A DNA stretch of 64,000 bases from Ureibacillus sp. FSL W7-1570 (lineage in GTDB: Bacteria > Bacillota > Bacilli > Bacillales_A > Planococcaceae), in the NCBI RefSeq assembly GCF_038593265.1, contig NZ_CP151979.1:1178001-1242000 (forward strand), read 5' to 3'. Shown here in pieces: positions 1-8,744 of this stretch. The notes under the pieces are model-generated. The model worked only from the letters and a program-made list of their open reading frames with translations. It searched no databases and was not told the origin of the DNA. The translations under genes and the position numbers were made by a program. Every line of letters starts with the position of its first letter. The stretch's first letter is position 1.

Positions 1-1688
1 TGAAGCTCTTTTGCCTGTTGTTTTTTCTTCTCCTCTTCAACCAATGTCCGTCTTAAAATCTTGCCCACCGCAGTTTTCGGCAGGGAATCCCTGAATTCAT
101 AAATGCGCGGCACTTTATAGGCGGCTAAGTTTTGACGGCAATGTTTATTTAATTCATCTTTCGACACCGTTTTTCCTTCTTTTAATACAATATATGCTTT
201 CACCGTTTCTCCCCTGTACGGATCCGGCACCCCTACAACAACACATTCCTGAACAGCTTCATGTTCATATAATACTTCTTCCACTTCCCGTGGATAAATG
301 TTATATCCGCCCGCAATAATGATGTCTTTTTTGCGGTCCACTACATAGAAGAAACCTTCTTCATCCATATAGCCCAAATCCCCCGTCAAGAACCAACCGT
401 CTGCGAAAGACTTTGCGGTTTCTTCCGGACGTTTCCAATAGCCTTTCATGACTTGCGGACCCCGAATTGCGATTTCCCCTATTTCCCCCGGCGGCAAAAT
501 TTTGTTTTCTTCCGGGTTCATGATCACCGCATCCGTGTCCGGCCAAGGTACGCCGATGGATCCAACCACCCGTTTATCCCAAATAAAGTTTGCATGGGTC
601 ACCGGTGATGTTTCTGTCAAACCGTATCCTTCGACAAGTTTTCCGCCCGTCACTTCTTCAAACTTTTCCTGCACTTCCACAGGTAGAGGAGCAGAACCGC
701 TGATACATGCGTTAATGGAAGATAAGTCGTATTTTTTCAGATCCGGATGGTTTAACAGCCCGATATACATCGTCGGAGCTCCCGGGAATAGGGTAGGTTT
801 TTGCTTATCAATGGTTTTTAATACTTGCTCGACATCAAATTTCGGAAGCAGGACCATCTTGTTTCCTTTCATGATGGTCAAAATCAGCACCGTCGTCATA
901 CCATAAACATGGAAAAACGGAAGCAATCCCAGTACCGTTTCTTTCCCTTCTTCACATTTGTATAGCCATGCGTCACACATCATTGCATTGGCAATCAAGT
1001 TTTTATGGGTCAACATAACCCCTTTTGGCACACCGGTCGTTCCACCGGTATATTGAAGAAGCGCCAAATCCTCCTCAAAATCGAAAGGCACATCGATCGG
1101 AGCCGGTTCTTCAATTCGCATGATTTCAGTAAATAAGTGCGTATGTCCTTGATGCTCCACTTTGACGCTGAACCCATATTGTTTCTTTTGAATGAACGGA
1201 TAGACAAGATTTTTCGGAAAAGGTAGGTAATCCTTGATACCGGTAGTGATAACGTTTTCAATTTTGGTCTGATTTTTCACTTTCATGATTCTCGGATATA
1301 AAATATCCAATGCCAAAATCACTTTCGCTTCCGAATCCTGCATCTGATATTCCAATTCCCTTTCCGTATAAAGCGGATTCGTTTGAACAACAATTCCCCC
1401 TGCATATAAGACGCCATAATAGCCAATCACCGCTTGCGGACAGTTCGGCAACATAATTGCCACCCGGTCTCCCTTTTCAACCCCTATCGAACGCAGGTAG
1501 TTGGCGAATTTTAGTGCCGATTCATACAGTTCCTGATAATCCAATTCCCTTCCCATAAAATGGATTGCAACTTTTTTTGGATTTTTTTCGTAGGCCCGCG
1601 TCAGAAATGTTTGAACGGGAATTTCTTCATACTCCAATGTATGTGGTATATCAGCAGGATAATGTTTAAGCCACACTTTGTCAGACAT
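1..1688 (-). CDS. lcfA: Long-chain fatty acid-CoA ligase (3' end cut by window edge)
   Basis: Adenylate-forming enzyme that activates fatty acids to acyl-CoA using ATP and CoA, the entry step of beta-oxidation. Reading the minus strand from ATG at 1688 gives an open frame of 562 codons that is still open at base 1. It contains the AMP-binding signature YTGGTTGVPKG, the motif GYGLTETSP and the C-terminal hinge/catalytic stretch ending in KTAVGKILRR, so only the last few residues are missing. The start follows AAGGGGG (1697-1703) with good spacing. In Bacillus this gene lies beside the yshE-mutS2 block, as here. Family assignment is firm; chain-length preference cannot be read from sequence. 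Confidence 0.95.
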   Translation of the reverse strand, partial: MSDKVWLKHYPADIPHTLEYEEIPVQTFLTRAYEKNPKKVAIHFMGRELDYQELYESALKFANYLRSIGVEKGDRVAIMLPNCPQAVIGYYGVLYAGGIVVQTNPLYTERELEYQMQDSEAKVILALDILYPRIMKVKNQTKIENVITTGIKDYLPFPKNLVYPFIQKKQYGFSVKVEHQGHTHLFTEIMRIEEPAPIDVPFDFEEDLALLQYTGGTTGVPKGVMLTHKNLIANAMMCDAWLYKCEEGKETVLGLLPFFHVYGMTTVLILTIMKGNKMVLLPKFDVEQVLKTIDKQKPTLFPGAPTMYIGLLNHPDLKKYDLSSINACISGSAPLPVEVQEKFEEVTGGKLVEGYGLTETSPVTHANFIWDKRVVGSIGVPWPDTDAVIMNPEENKILPPGEIGEIAIRGPQVMKGYWKRPEETAKSFADGWFLTGDLGYMDEEGFFYVVDRKKDIIIAGGYNIYPREVEEVLYEHEAVQECVVVGVPDPYRGETVKAYIVLKEGKTVSKDELNKHCRQNLAAYKVPRIYEFRDSLPKTAVGKILRRTLVEEEKKKQQAKEL

Positions 1689-1929
1689 CGACACATCCCC
1701 CTTCGTGGAAAAGTGAAAATTTTCTTACAATTGTTATACTTATTATAATGGAAAAAGATTCTTCTTTCAAACTATTTTTTTGAAATTATAAACTTTTTCT
1801 CATTTATTCTACTATTTTCTTTTTTATTCAATAATTTTAATAACATTTTCTATGTTGAATATTGTCGAAAAATAAACCGTTTTATTATTCTTATATAATA
1901 AATGCATGCATAAAAACAGCAAAAAAATA

Positions 1930-1962
1930 GTAGAAACGCAGAACAGCGTTTCTACCAGAATT
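1930..1962 (-). terminator. Intrinsic terminator of the zapA-cvpA-polX-mutS2-yshE cluster
   Basis: A perfect 10-bp stem (1930-1939 with 1946-1955) and 6-base loop. Read on the minus strand it is followed by a T-rich tail (the A-run at 1921-1927 on the plus strand). It lies 27 bases after the stop of the 26-residue peptide gene, so it ends that operon. Confidence 0.85.
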
Positions 1963-1981
1963 AGAAATTTAATAACAATCA

Positions 1982-2062
1982 TTATAAAGAAATTAAATAA
2001 TAAATTCCTATGATGACAAAAATGACGGCTACGGCAATGAGTATTTTTGCTAGTTTTTCCAT
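1982..2062 (-). CDS. 26-residue single-pass membrane microprotein
   Basis: A very short frame beginning at ATG 2062, preceded by AGGGAGG with 6-base spacing, which is a near-perfect ribosome binding site. The product starts MEKLAKILIA, continues as one uninterrupted hydrophobic helix (residues about 7-24, rich in Ile/Val) and ends YYLISL. It is the last gene before the terminator at 1930 and starts 11 bases after the yshE stop, so it is almost certainly co-transcribed with yshE and mutS2. I do not recognise a family. The strong Shine-Dalgarno, operon position and clean transmembrane design argue that it is translated. It could act as a small partner of the DUF350 membrane protein upstream, but that is inference. 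Confidence 0.6.
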   Translation of the reverse strand: MEKLAKILIAVAVIFVIIGIYYLISL

Positions 2063-2072
2063 TGGAACCTCC

Positions 2073-2483
2073 CTAAATGATGCTGGCGCCGATGACAAAG
2101 GAAAGACCAAGCGAAATGGTGAACGAAATCAATCCGACAGACCGGTTATCTTCTTCAATTTCCTTGTCCACATTGAATTGGGGGGTCAAAAATTCAAATA
2201 GAAAATAGGCGATGATCAACAGAACAAACCCATATAACCCCCAACCGATCATTTCAAAAAATGTGTTATGTCTCTCAATCGAATATCGGAAAATATTGCA
2301 TACCCCCAGAATTTTTCCTCCGGTTGCAAGGGCGACTGCAATATTTCCCTTCTTGATTTCTTCCCAGTTTTTATATTTCGTCACTACTTCAAACAACACC
2401 ATAGCGACCACCAAACATAATACGACAACACTGAAATAACCGGCCGTTTCAATTAAAGGATGCCGCCAAAAATTTGAACCCAC
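2073..2483 (-). CDS. yshE: DUF350 family membrane protein (YshE-like)
   Basis: About 136 residues with four predicted membrane helices: near residues 13-33, 46-64, 78-97 and the C-terminal 118-135. The arrangement is typical of the DUF350 family, whose molecular role is not established. The SD AAGGGGG overlaps the mutS2 stop codon. An in-frame ATG at 2492 directly abuts it with no spacing, so the GTG at 2483 (9-base spacing) is the more likely start. It lies immediately downstream of mutS2 and upstream of the 26-residue microprotein, as yshE follows mutS2 in Bacillus. The gene symbol rests on this synteny and family membership. Confidence 0.85.
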   Translation of the reverse strand: MGSNFWRHPLIETAGYFSVVVLCLVVAMVLFEVVTKYKNWEEIKKGNIAVALATGGKILGVCNIFRYSIERHNTFFEMIGWGLYGFVLLIIAYFLFEFLTPQFNVDKEIEEDNRSVGLISFTISLGLSFVIGASII

Positions 2484-2497
2484 ATTCACCATCCCCC

Positions 2498-4864
2498 TTA
2501 TTTTAATTCAACGATTGTGACTCCCAAGCCACCTTCGCCAGCTTCTCCATATCGGAATGAACGCACCCGTTTATGTTTTTTCAAATATTCGTGTATCCCT
2601 TGGCGCAGAGCCCCTGTCCCTTTTCCATGAATGATTGTGACACGGCTGTAGTTGGAGAGAAGGGCATCATCGAGATATTTTTCCGTTTTCAAGATGGCAT
2701 CTTCCAACCGCTCACCGCGCAAGTCCAATTCCAATTTAACATGATTGCTCCGATTTTTCACTGTCGTCAGCGTCACCATTTGTTTTTCTTTCTCCGGCTT
2801 CACATATTCCAAATCCGATTCGTCGATTTTCATTTTTAACATGCCGATCTGCACCACCCACTCATGATCGGATGCCTTTTCGAGCAGCGTCCCTTTTTGG
2901 CCGAAACTCAACACTTTCACTTCATCGCCGGGCTGCAAGTTCTGAGCCCGTTCACGGATTCTTGCCTGTTTTTTCAATATTGGATTCTCTTCCGGCAGAG
3001 CCTCTTCCAACCGTTTTTTCGCTTCGATGAGCTCATGCTCTTTGATGGCATGGCTCGCATTTTGCTGCATTTCCCGCAATTCTTTGATGACTTTCTCCGC
3101 TTCTTTTTTGGCATCCTCTATGATTTTCCGCGCTTCCGCTTTCGCTTTTTCTTCCAGGCTTTCTTTCTTTTCATTCCATTCATTCAGCTTTTCTTCCAAC
3201 TCTTTATGCAATACTTCCGCTTCTTCCAATATTTCATGCGCTTCCTCTGCTTCCTGTTCCGCGCGACGTCTGCTTTCTTCCAATGAAGCGATCATCGACT
3301 CCACTTCGCGGCGGTCGGTGCCTGTAAAAGACTTGGCCTGATTAATGATGGAATCCTTTAAGCCGAGCCGTTTCGAAATTTCAAAAGCGTTGGAACGTCC
3401 AGGGACGCCAATCAATAACCGATACGTAGGGCTGAGCGTCTCTACATCAAATTCGACACTTGCATTCATAACTCCTTTTCGGTTGTAGGCATAAGCTTTC
3501 AATTCCGGATAGTGGGTTGTTGCCATGACACGGGCGCCACGCCCCACCACTTCATCCAGGATGGAGATGGCAAGGGCTGCCCCTTCTTGCGGATCGGTTC
3601 CTGCACCCAATTCATCAAATAAGATTAACGAATGTTCATCAAAGTGATTTAAAATTTCCACAATGTTCACCATATGGGATGAAAACGTGGAAAGGGATTG
3701 TTCAATGGATTGTTCATCCCCAATATCCGCAAACACTTGACGGAATACGGAAAGTTCAGAACCATCGACGGCCGGTATCGGTAATCCCGCCTGCGCCATC
3801 AGCGTGCACAGTCCAACCGTTTTCAGAGTGACAGTTTTCCCGCCGGTGTTTGGTCCGGTAATCACAATGGCCGTGACATCCCGTCCAAATTCAATTGTAT
3901 TTGGCACTGCCTTTTCAATCGGGATCAAAGGATGTCTCGCTTGTATCAAACGTATATATCCTTCATTATTCACAACCGGTTTCGCGCATTTGTTTTTTGT
4001 GCCGTATTTTGACTTTGCCAAAATGGCATCGATGTCCCCCAATATTTTGACAAGTTCAAACAGTTCATTCACCACTTCTTGGACTTTTGCCGTGAGCGCG
4101 AGCAGGATTTTTTCGATTTCCGCTTTTTCCCGAACCTTTAATCGCTGTATTTCATTATTGATTTGCACGACGGATTCCGGCTCGATAAACAATGTCTGGC
4201 CGGAAGAAGACTGATCATGGACAATGCCGCCATAGTGGCTTCGATATTCCTGTTTCACCGGGATGACATAACGGTCATTTCGGATCGTTACAATGGTATC
4301 GGAAAGCATTTTCGCGGCACCCGGTCCCCTCACCAGGCTATCCAGTTTTTGGCGCACTTTGGCTTCTTCGGAGCGCAGTTGCTGGCGGATGGATCTCAAC
4401 TCCGCGCTGGCAGAATCCAGCACCGCCCCGTTTTCATCGATGCAATCGTCAATTTCATGCTGCAATGCGGTCAAAACCGGCATTTGATTTTTCCGTTCGA
4501 TGAAATGGGGGATCTGGATATCCCCATCATTTTCGATATCTTCAATAAAATTCCTCAAAATGCGGCTTGCCCGTATGGTGCTTGAGATTTCCATCAATTC
4601 CATCGCGCTGAGCATTGCGCCGATTTGAGCGCGTTTTAAATGGGGACGGATATCAAAAATGCCCCCCATCGGCACATGCCCTTTCACCCGCAAAACAGCA
4701 AGCCCTTCATCCATTTCTTCCAAAAGCTCCGCCACTTTTTCATAGTCCGTTTGCGGCACCAATTGCTCAATTTGCCTTCTGCCAAGGGAAGAGGTGCAAA
4801 ATTCAGCCACTTGGGCACGCACTTTATCAAATTCAAGGGTTTTTAATGCTCGTTCAGCAATCAT
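2498..4864 (-). CDS. mutS2: Endonuclease MutS2
   Basis: 788-residue MutS homologue that acts on branched DNA or, in Bacillus, on collided ribosomes, rather than in mismatch repair. The frame shows the MutS-like core with Walker A GPNTGGKT near residue 335, Walker B/D-loop [12 protein letters not shown], a long charged coiled coil (about 510-630) and a C-terminal Smr domain with [11 protein letters not shown] and HGKGTGALR. The N-terminal mismatch-recognition domain of MutS is absent, as expected for MutS2. ATG 4864 is chosen because GGAG lies 8 bases upstream; the in-frame GTG at 4873 would sit inside that SD. It is in a gene run with polX upstream and yshE downstream. Confidence 0.97.
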   Translation of the reverse strand: MIAERALKTLEFDKVRAQVAEFCTSSLGRRQIEQLVPQTDYEKVAELLEEMDEGLAVLRVKGHVPMGGIFDIRPHLKRAQIGAMLSAMELMEISSTIRASRILRNFIEDIENDGDIQIPHFIERKNQMPVLTALQHEIDDCIDENGAVLDSASAELRSIRQQLRSEEAKVRQKLDSLVRGPGAAKMLSDTIVTIRNDRYVIPVKQEYRSHYGGIVHDQSSSGQTLFIEPESVVQINNEIQRLKVREKAEIEKILLALTAKVQEVVNELFELVKILGDIDAILAKSKYGTKNKCAKPVVNNEGYIRLIQARHPLIPIEKAVPNTIEFGRDVTAIVITGPNTGGKTVTLKTVGLCTLMAQAGLPIPAVDGSELSVFRQVFADIGDEQSIEQSLSTFSSHMVNIVEILNHFDEHSLILFDELGAGTDPQEGAALAISILDEVVGRGARVMATTHYPELKAYAYNRKGVMNASVEFDVETLSPTYRLLIGVPGRSNAFEISKRLGLKDSIINQAKSFTGTDRREVESMIASLEESRRRAEQEAEEAHEILEEAEVLHKELEEKLNEWNEKKESLEEKAKAEARKIIEDAKKEAEKVIKELREMQQNASHAIKEHELIEAKKRLEEALPEENPILKKQARIRERAQNLQPGDEVKVLSFGQKGTLLEKASDHEWVVQIGMLKMKIDESDLEYVKPEKEKQMVTLTTVKNRSNHVKLELDLRGERLEDAILKTEKYLDDALLSNYSRVTIIHGKGTGALRQGIHEYLKKHKRVRSFRYGEAGEGGLGVTIVELK

Positions 4865-4894
4865 TCTGAACACTCCTGTCTGTCAACATACTGA

Positions 4895-6604
4895 TTACTT
4901 ATTTCTCCGAATAAACGCTTTAAACTCCTGGATGCTCCATGTATTGACAACAAGCTCTTTTTTCAACCAGGCCTTTTGGGCATATTTCGTGCCGATCTCC
5001 ATATACTCCAATTGCTCAATGGCATGGGCATCGGTATTGATCGCAATCGGCACTCCAAGTTCCATTGCGAGTTTCAAATGCTCCACGCAAAGATCGAGAC
5101 GGTACGGGCTGGCATTCAATTCCAGGATTTTCCCGTATTCCTTCGCCCAATAAATCAATTGTTGCACATCGGGACGATAACCTTCCCGCTCGCCAATGAT
5201 TCTTCCCGTTGGATGCGCAATCATGTGGACATATGGATGTTTTATGGCATTGAATAAACGTTCCATAATTTTTTCTTGCGGCTGGGAAAAACTTGTATGG
5301 ATGGAGGCGATGACAAAATCCAATTCTTTTAATACATCGTCATCATAATCCAGGGTGCCATCCGGCAAAATATCCATTTCTGTACCGGCAAACAATGTAA
5401 ACCCCGGATGCGCTTCATTAAACGCATCAATTTCAGCCCGCTGTTTCTTCAGTCTTTCCGGCGTGAGCCCGTTTGCCACTTTCAAATATTGGGAATGGTC
5501 AGTAATGACGCCAAACTGATACCCTTTTTGGATCAGCGCCTCACCCATTTCAAAAACGGAATTGGCTCCATCGGAGAAAGTGGTATGCATGTGCAAATCC
5601 CCTTTAATATCTTCTATTGTCACCAATTCCTCCAGTTCCTTTAACCGATCCAATTCATGTCCTGTTTCGCGGACAGTTGGCGGTATATAAGGAAGACCAA
5701 AATGGGCAAAAAATTCTTCTTCCGACCGGAAAGTGACCACTTGTCCATCGGGCTGTTCCACTCCATATTCGCTGATTTTCTTTCCCTGTTCTTTTGCAAG
5801 TTGCCGCATGCGTACATTATGATCTTTCGAACCGGTAAAATGATGAAGGGTCGTTATATATTCATCCTTTGCCACTAAACGGAAATCTACACTCACAAGC
5901 TCGTCCAAATCAATCACGACGGATACTTTTGTATCCCCGCTGCCAACGATTTCTTTGACGGCCAATCGGTTTAACAGCTGTTCCCTCACCTTTTCCGGTT
6001 GTTCCGTCGCAATGACAAAGTCCAAATCTTTGCTCGTTTCATTTACACGACGGAAACTTCCCGCAACAGAGAACCGTTCAACTTCTTCGATTGCGGAAAG
6101 AAGCTGTTCGATTTCTTTCACGACGGTTTCAAGATACCAAATCGGAAGCCTTTCTTTCCTTTCCCCGAATTGTTCAAGCTCTTTCAGGATTTTCTCTTCC
6201 GTTTTCGGGCCAAACCCCGGCAAATTGCGCACTTTATTTAATTCACACGCTTCTTTTAATGATTCCGCGCTATCCACGCCAAGTTCCTGGTACAATTTGG
6301 CCAGTTTCTTTCCGCCAAGTCCAGGAATCTTCAAAAGCGGGATCAACCCTTTTGGCACTTGTTGTTCCAGCTCTTTTAATGTTTGGGATTCCCCCGTTTG
6401 GATCAGTTCATCGATGACTGTCCCCGTGCCTTTTCCAATCCCTTTGATTTTTGTAAAGTCGTCAATTTCATCGAGGCTTCTTTCATCCAGTTCCAAAGCA
6501 TTCGCCGCTTTGCGGAAAGCGGAAACTTTAAAAGGGTTTTCCCCTTGCAATTCAAGATACAATGCGATTTTTTCCAACGTTCGGATAATCGTTTTTTTAT
6601 TCAA
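4895..6604 (-). CDS. polX: DNA polymerase X family protein with PHP exonuclease domain
   Basis: 569-residue repair polymerase, the usual length for Bacillus PolX. It has N-terminal helix-hairpin-helix segments (IKGIGKGTG, PGLGGKKLAKLY), a nucleotidyltransferase core with GSFRRVNETSKDLDFVI (catalytic carboxylates) and a C-terminal PHP phosphoesterase domain beginning GDLHMHTTFSDG that confers 3'-5' exonuclease and AP-endonuclease activity in the family. The start is TTG 6604 with SD AGGTGG at 6612-6617. The upstream extension of the frame to 6679 has no ribosome binding site and no family similarity. It sits between cvpA and mutS2, as in Bacillus. Confidence 0.96.
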   Translation of the reverse strand: MNKKTIIRTLEKIALYLELQGENPFKVSAFRKAANALELDERSLDEIDDFTKIKGIGKGTGTVIDELIQTGESQTLKELEQQVPKGLIPLLKIPGLGGKKLAKLYQELGVDSAESLKEACELNKVRNLPGFGPKTEEKILKELEQFGERKERLPIWYLETVVKEIEQLLSAIEEVERFSVAGSFRRVNETSKDLDFVIATEQPEKVREQLLNRLAVKEIVGSGDTKVSVVIDLDELVSVDFRLVAKDEYITTLHHFTGSKDHNVRMRQLAKEQGKKISEYGVEQPDGQVVTFRSEEEFFAHFGLPYIPPTVRETGHELDRLKELEELVTIEDIKGDLHMHTTFSDGANSVFEMGEALIQKGYQFGVITDHSQYLKVANGLTPERLKKQRAEIDAFNEAHPGFTLFAGTEMDILPDGTLDYDDDVLKELDFVIASIHTSFSQPQEKIMERLFNAIKHPYVHMIAHPTGRIIGEREGYRPDVQQLIYWAKEYGKILELNASPYRLDLCVEHLKLAMELGVPIAINTDAHAIEQLEYMEIGTKYAQKAWLKKELVVNTWSIQEFKAFIRRNK

Positions 6605-6691
6605 CGGTGTCCCACCTTTTTCTTTAGTAAACCGCAAAAAAGTATCTCCATTGTGGAAGATGGAAGATACTTTTGACAATCATATGGATGA

Positions 6692-7237
6692 TTATTGATT
6701 TTCTAAATAACTATACCATAGTTTCTGGAACAATTGGGTGACGATTGGTGTATGCTCGAGCATGATATTGGCGATGATGGAGCTCCCCATGTATTTTTGT
6801 ACTGAATCAATCGGCAATAAAGCAAATACATACAATAAAATGAACAGAATGAAATAAAACTCCACAAAGCAAAGCAACGCGCCCAGGATCCGGTTAAACG
6901 ACTTTAATACCGGCAAAAAGGCCAAAAAATCAAATATTGAAGCGACAATTTGCATGGCAAGTCTTACAACAAAGAAAATCACGGCAAAAGCGATAATGCG
7001 ATAAAAGGTTTTATCCACATCCAATGCATCGAGCACCAATGTCAAGGATGAACCGGGTTCGATTCCCGGATATGGAATCCATAATACAAATTTTTCCGCC
7101 AGCGGTTTATAGTAAATATAAGCGACAATTAAAGCGACAAAAAAGCCGACCAGGTTAATGGCTTGCATGATAAAACCGCGCTTTATTCCGATCAACAAAC
7201 TAATCGCAAAAATAATGAGCAATATGATGTCCAACAT
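6692..7237 (-). CDS. CvpA family membrane protein (YshB-like)
   Basis: 181 residues with four hydrophobic helices (about 2-19, 25-44, 80-101 and 118-140) and the family-typical N-terminus LDIILLIIFAISLLIGIKRGF. CvpA proteins were named for a colicin V production phenotype in E. coli; their function in Firmicutes is poorly defined. ATG 7237 has SD GAAGGG 9 bases upstream. An alternative TTG at 7246 would overlap the zapA stop as TTGA and permit translational coupling. Immediately downstream of zapA and upstream of polX, matching yshB in Bacillus. Confidence 0.9.
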   Translation of the reverse strand: MLDIILLIIFAISLLIGIKRGFIMQAINLVGFFVALIVAYIYYKPLAEKFVLWIPYPGIEPGSSLTLVLDALDVDKTFYRIIAFAVIFFVVRLAMQIVASIFDFLAFLPVLKSFNRILGALLCFVEFYFILFILLYVFALLPIDSVQKYMGSSIIANIMLEHTPIVTQLFQKLWYSYLENQ

Positions 7238-7242
7238 GCAGT

Positions 7243-7518
7243 TCAACCCTTCAATTTTTTCAATTCTTCTTCTAATCTTTCAACTTCTTCTTTTAACTTT
7301 AATAATTCATGAACCGTATTGACAGCGGTTAATACGGCCAATTGAGTCGTATTCAGGGATGGATTATGTAATTTTATTTCTTGCATTTTATCGTCCACAA
7401 TGGAAGCGACCAACCGCAGATGACCGATTGATTCAGGGCCAACCAATTTATATGTAGAGCCATAGATTTTGACTTCAATTTTATTTTTTTCCGGTATATT
7501 TTTTTCTTGCTCAGCCAA
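7243..7518 (-). CDS. zapA: Cell division protein ZapA
   Basis: 91-residue protein that bundles FtsZ protofilaments at the division site. The first half has the ZapA fold ([20 protein letters not shown]) and the last 25 residues form a charged coiled coil ([20 protein letters not shown]). The start is TTG 7518 with SD GGGGGTG about 6 bases upstream; no ATG lies nearby in frame. It overlaps or abuts cvpA and is divergent from rnhC, as in Bacillus. Confidence 0.93.
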   Translation of the reverse strand: MAEQEKNIPEKNKIEVKIYGSTYKLVGPESIGHLRLVASIVDDKMQEIKLHNPSLNTTQLAVLTAVNTVHELLKLKEEVERLEEELKKLKG

Positions 7519-7720
7519 TTCGACACCCCCAGATTTGCATTTCGATGAATCATTCTTTGCATTGGAGCACTTTTATATATAAATATAAATTTTTTCGGAA
7601 TCAATAAATAAATCATAACATCTTTATTCCGTCACATACAACATGGAGTTGTAAGGGTTTATCAGATTGAAGAAATTTTGATAAAATCTATATAAATTTT
7701 TCCAGAGAAAGGATACTTTT

Positions 7721-8662
7721 ATGGCCAATATCGTTTTGCAATTGACAACGGAACAATGTAAAGAAGTAAAAGCTTATTATCTCAAATACCAAATTGAGCG
7801 GAATGCCCCCGGTGTTGCCTTTGCCGCAAAACTTCCCGATGCGGCGATCACCGTTTACAACTCCGGAAAAGTGATGTTTCAAGGGGCCGGTGCAGAACGG
7901 GAAGCAAGCCGGTTTGGGGACATGACGGAAAGCAATGGTGTCCAAGATTCAAACCGCATCAAAGGCGATCAGCTCCCGGAAAACTTTTCCCGGATGTCTG
8001 TGATCGGATCCGATGAAACCGGAACGGGCGATTATTTCGGCCCGATAACAGTTGCCAGCGTCTATGTGCCCAAAGAAAAAATTGAACTGGTGAAAGAATT
8101 GGGCGTCAAAGATTCAAAACAACTCAATGATGATAAAATACGGGAAATTGCACCGGACCTTATCGAAAGCTGTGTCCATAGCCTGTTGATTTTGCGCAAC
8201 GACAAGTATAACGAGCTGCAAAGCCGCGGGTTCAGCCAGGGAAAAATGAAAGCCCTGTTGCACAATCAAGCAATCAAGCATGTGCTTCAAAAAATTTCCC
8301 CGGAAAAGCCCGAATATATCTTAATCGATCAATTTGCGGAACGGGAAACATATTACGGCTATATCCAAAACGAAAAAGAAATTGTCCGGGAAAATGTCCT
8401 TTTTTCAACCAAAGCGGAACAGCTTCATGTAGCGGTGGCCGCCGCTTCCATCATCGCAAGATACGGATTTTTGCTGGAAATGGATCGGTTGTCTTCCATG
8501 GTGGGACTACCCCTTCAAAAAGGAGCCGGCCACCTGGTGGACGAAATGGCCGCAAAAATTTTGTTGGAGCATGGTGAAAACACCCTCCGTTCCATCGCAA
8601 AATGGCATTTTTCCAATACCGAAAAGGCGAAAAGGATTTATGAAAAGATGCGCAAAGGATAA
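7721..8662 (+). CDS. rnhC: Ribonuclease HIII
   Basis: 313-residue endonuclease cleaving RNA in RNA-DNA hybrids. It has the N-terminal TBP-like substrate-binding extension characteristic of HIII (residues 1-85). The catalytic domain opens with GSDETGTGDYFGP (D98, E99), followed by KDSKQLND and the later acidic motif in ILIDQF. Start ATG 7721 follows AAAGGA. Divergent from zapA, which is the conserved Bacillus arrangement, and closed by a terminator 15 bases after the stop. Confidence 0.97.
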   Translation: MANIVLQLTTEQCKEVKAYYLKYQIERNAPGVAFAAKLPDAAITVYNSGKVMFQGAGAEREASRFGDMTESNGVQDSNRIKGDQLPENFSRMSVIGSDETGTGDYFGPITVASVYVPKEKIELVKELGVKDSKQLNDDKIREIAPDLIESCVHSLLILRNDKYNELQSRGFSQGKMKALLHNQAIKHVLQKISPEKPEYILIDQFAERETYYGYIQNEKEIVRENVLFSTKAEQLHVAVAAASIIARYGFLLEMDRLSSMVGLPLQKGAGHLVDEMAAKILLEHGENTLRSIAKWHFSNTEKAKRIYEKMRKG

Positions 8663-8676
8663 TCGCATCAAATGAG

Positions 8677-8713
8677 AAAATGGCCGAGCCAAGAGGCGGC
8701 CATTTTCTTTGTC
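8677..8713 (+). terminator. rnhC terminator
   Basis: Perfect 10-bp stem (8677-8686 with 8697-8706), 10-base loop, then CTTTGTCTT. Located just after the rnhC stop. The reverse orientation also has an A/T flank, so it may serve the convergent gene at 8745 too. Confidence 0.8.
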
Positions 8714-8744
8714 TTCTATGTATATGCCAAATCGGATGGTATAT

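Noticed and set aside
2573-4869. Many long plus-strand frames opposite mutS2
   Set aside because: Shadow frames of a well-supported gene on the other strand; they arise from its codon pattern and have no SD or family features.
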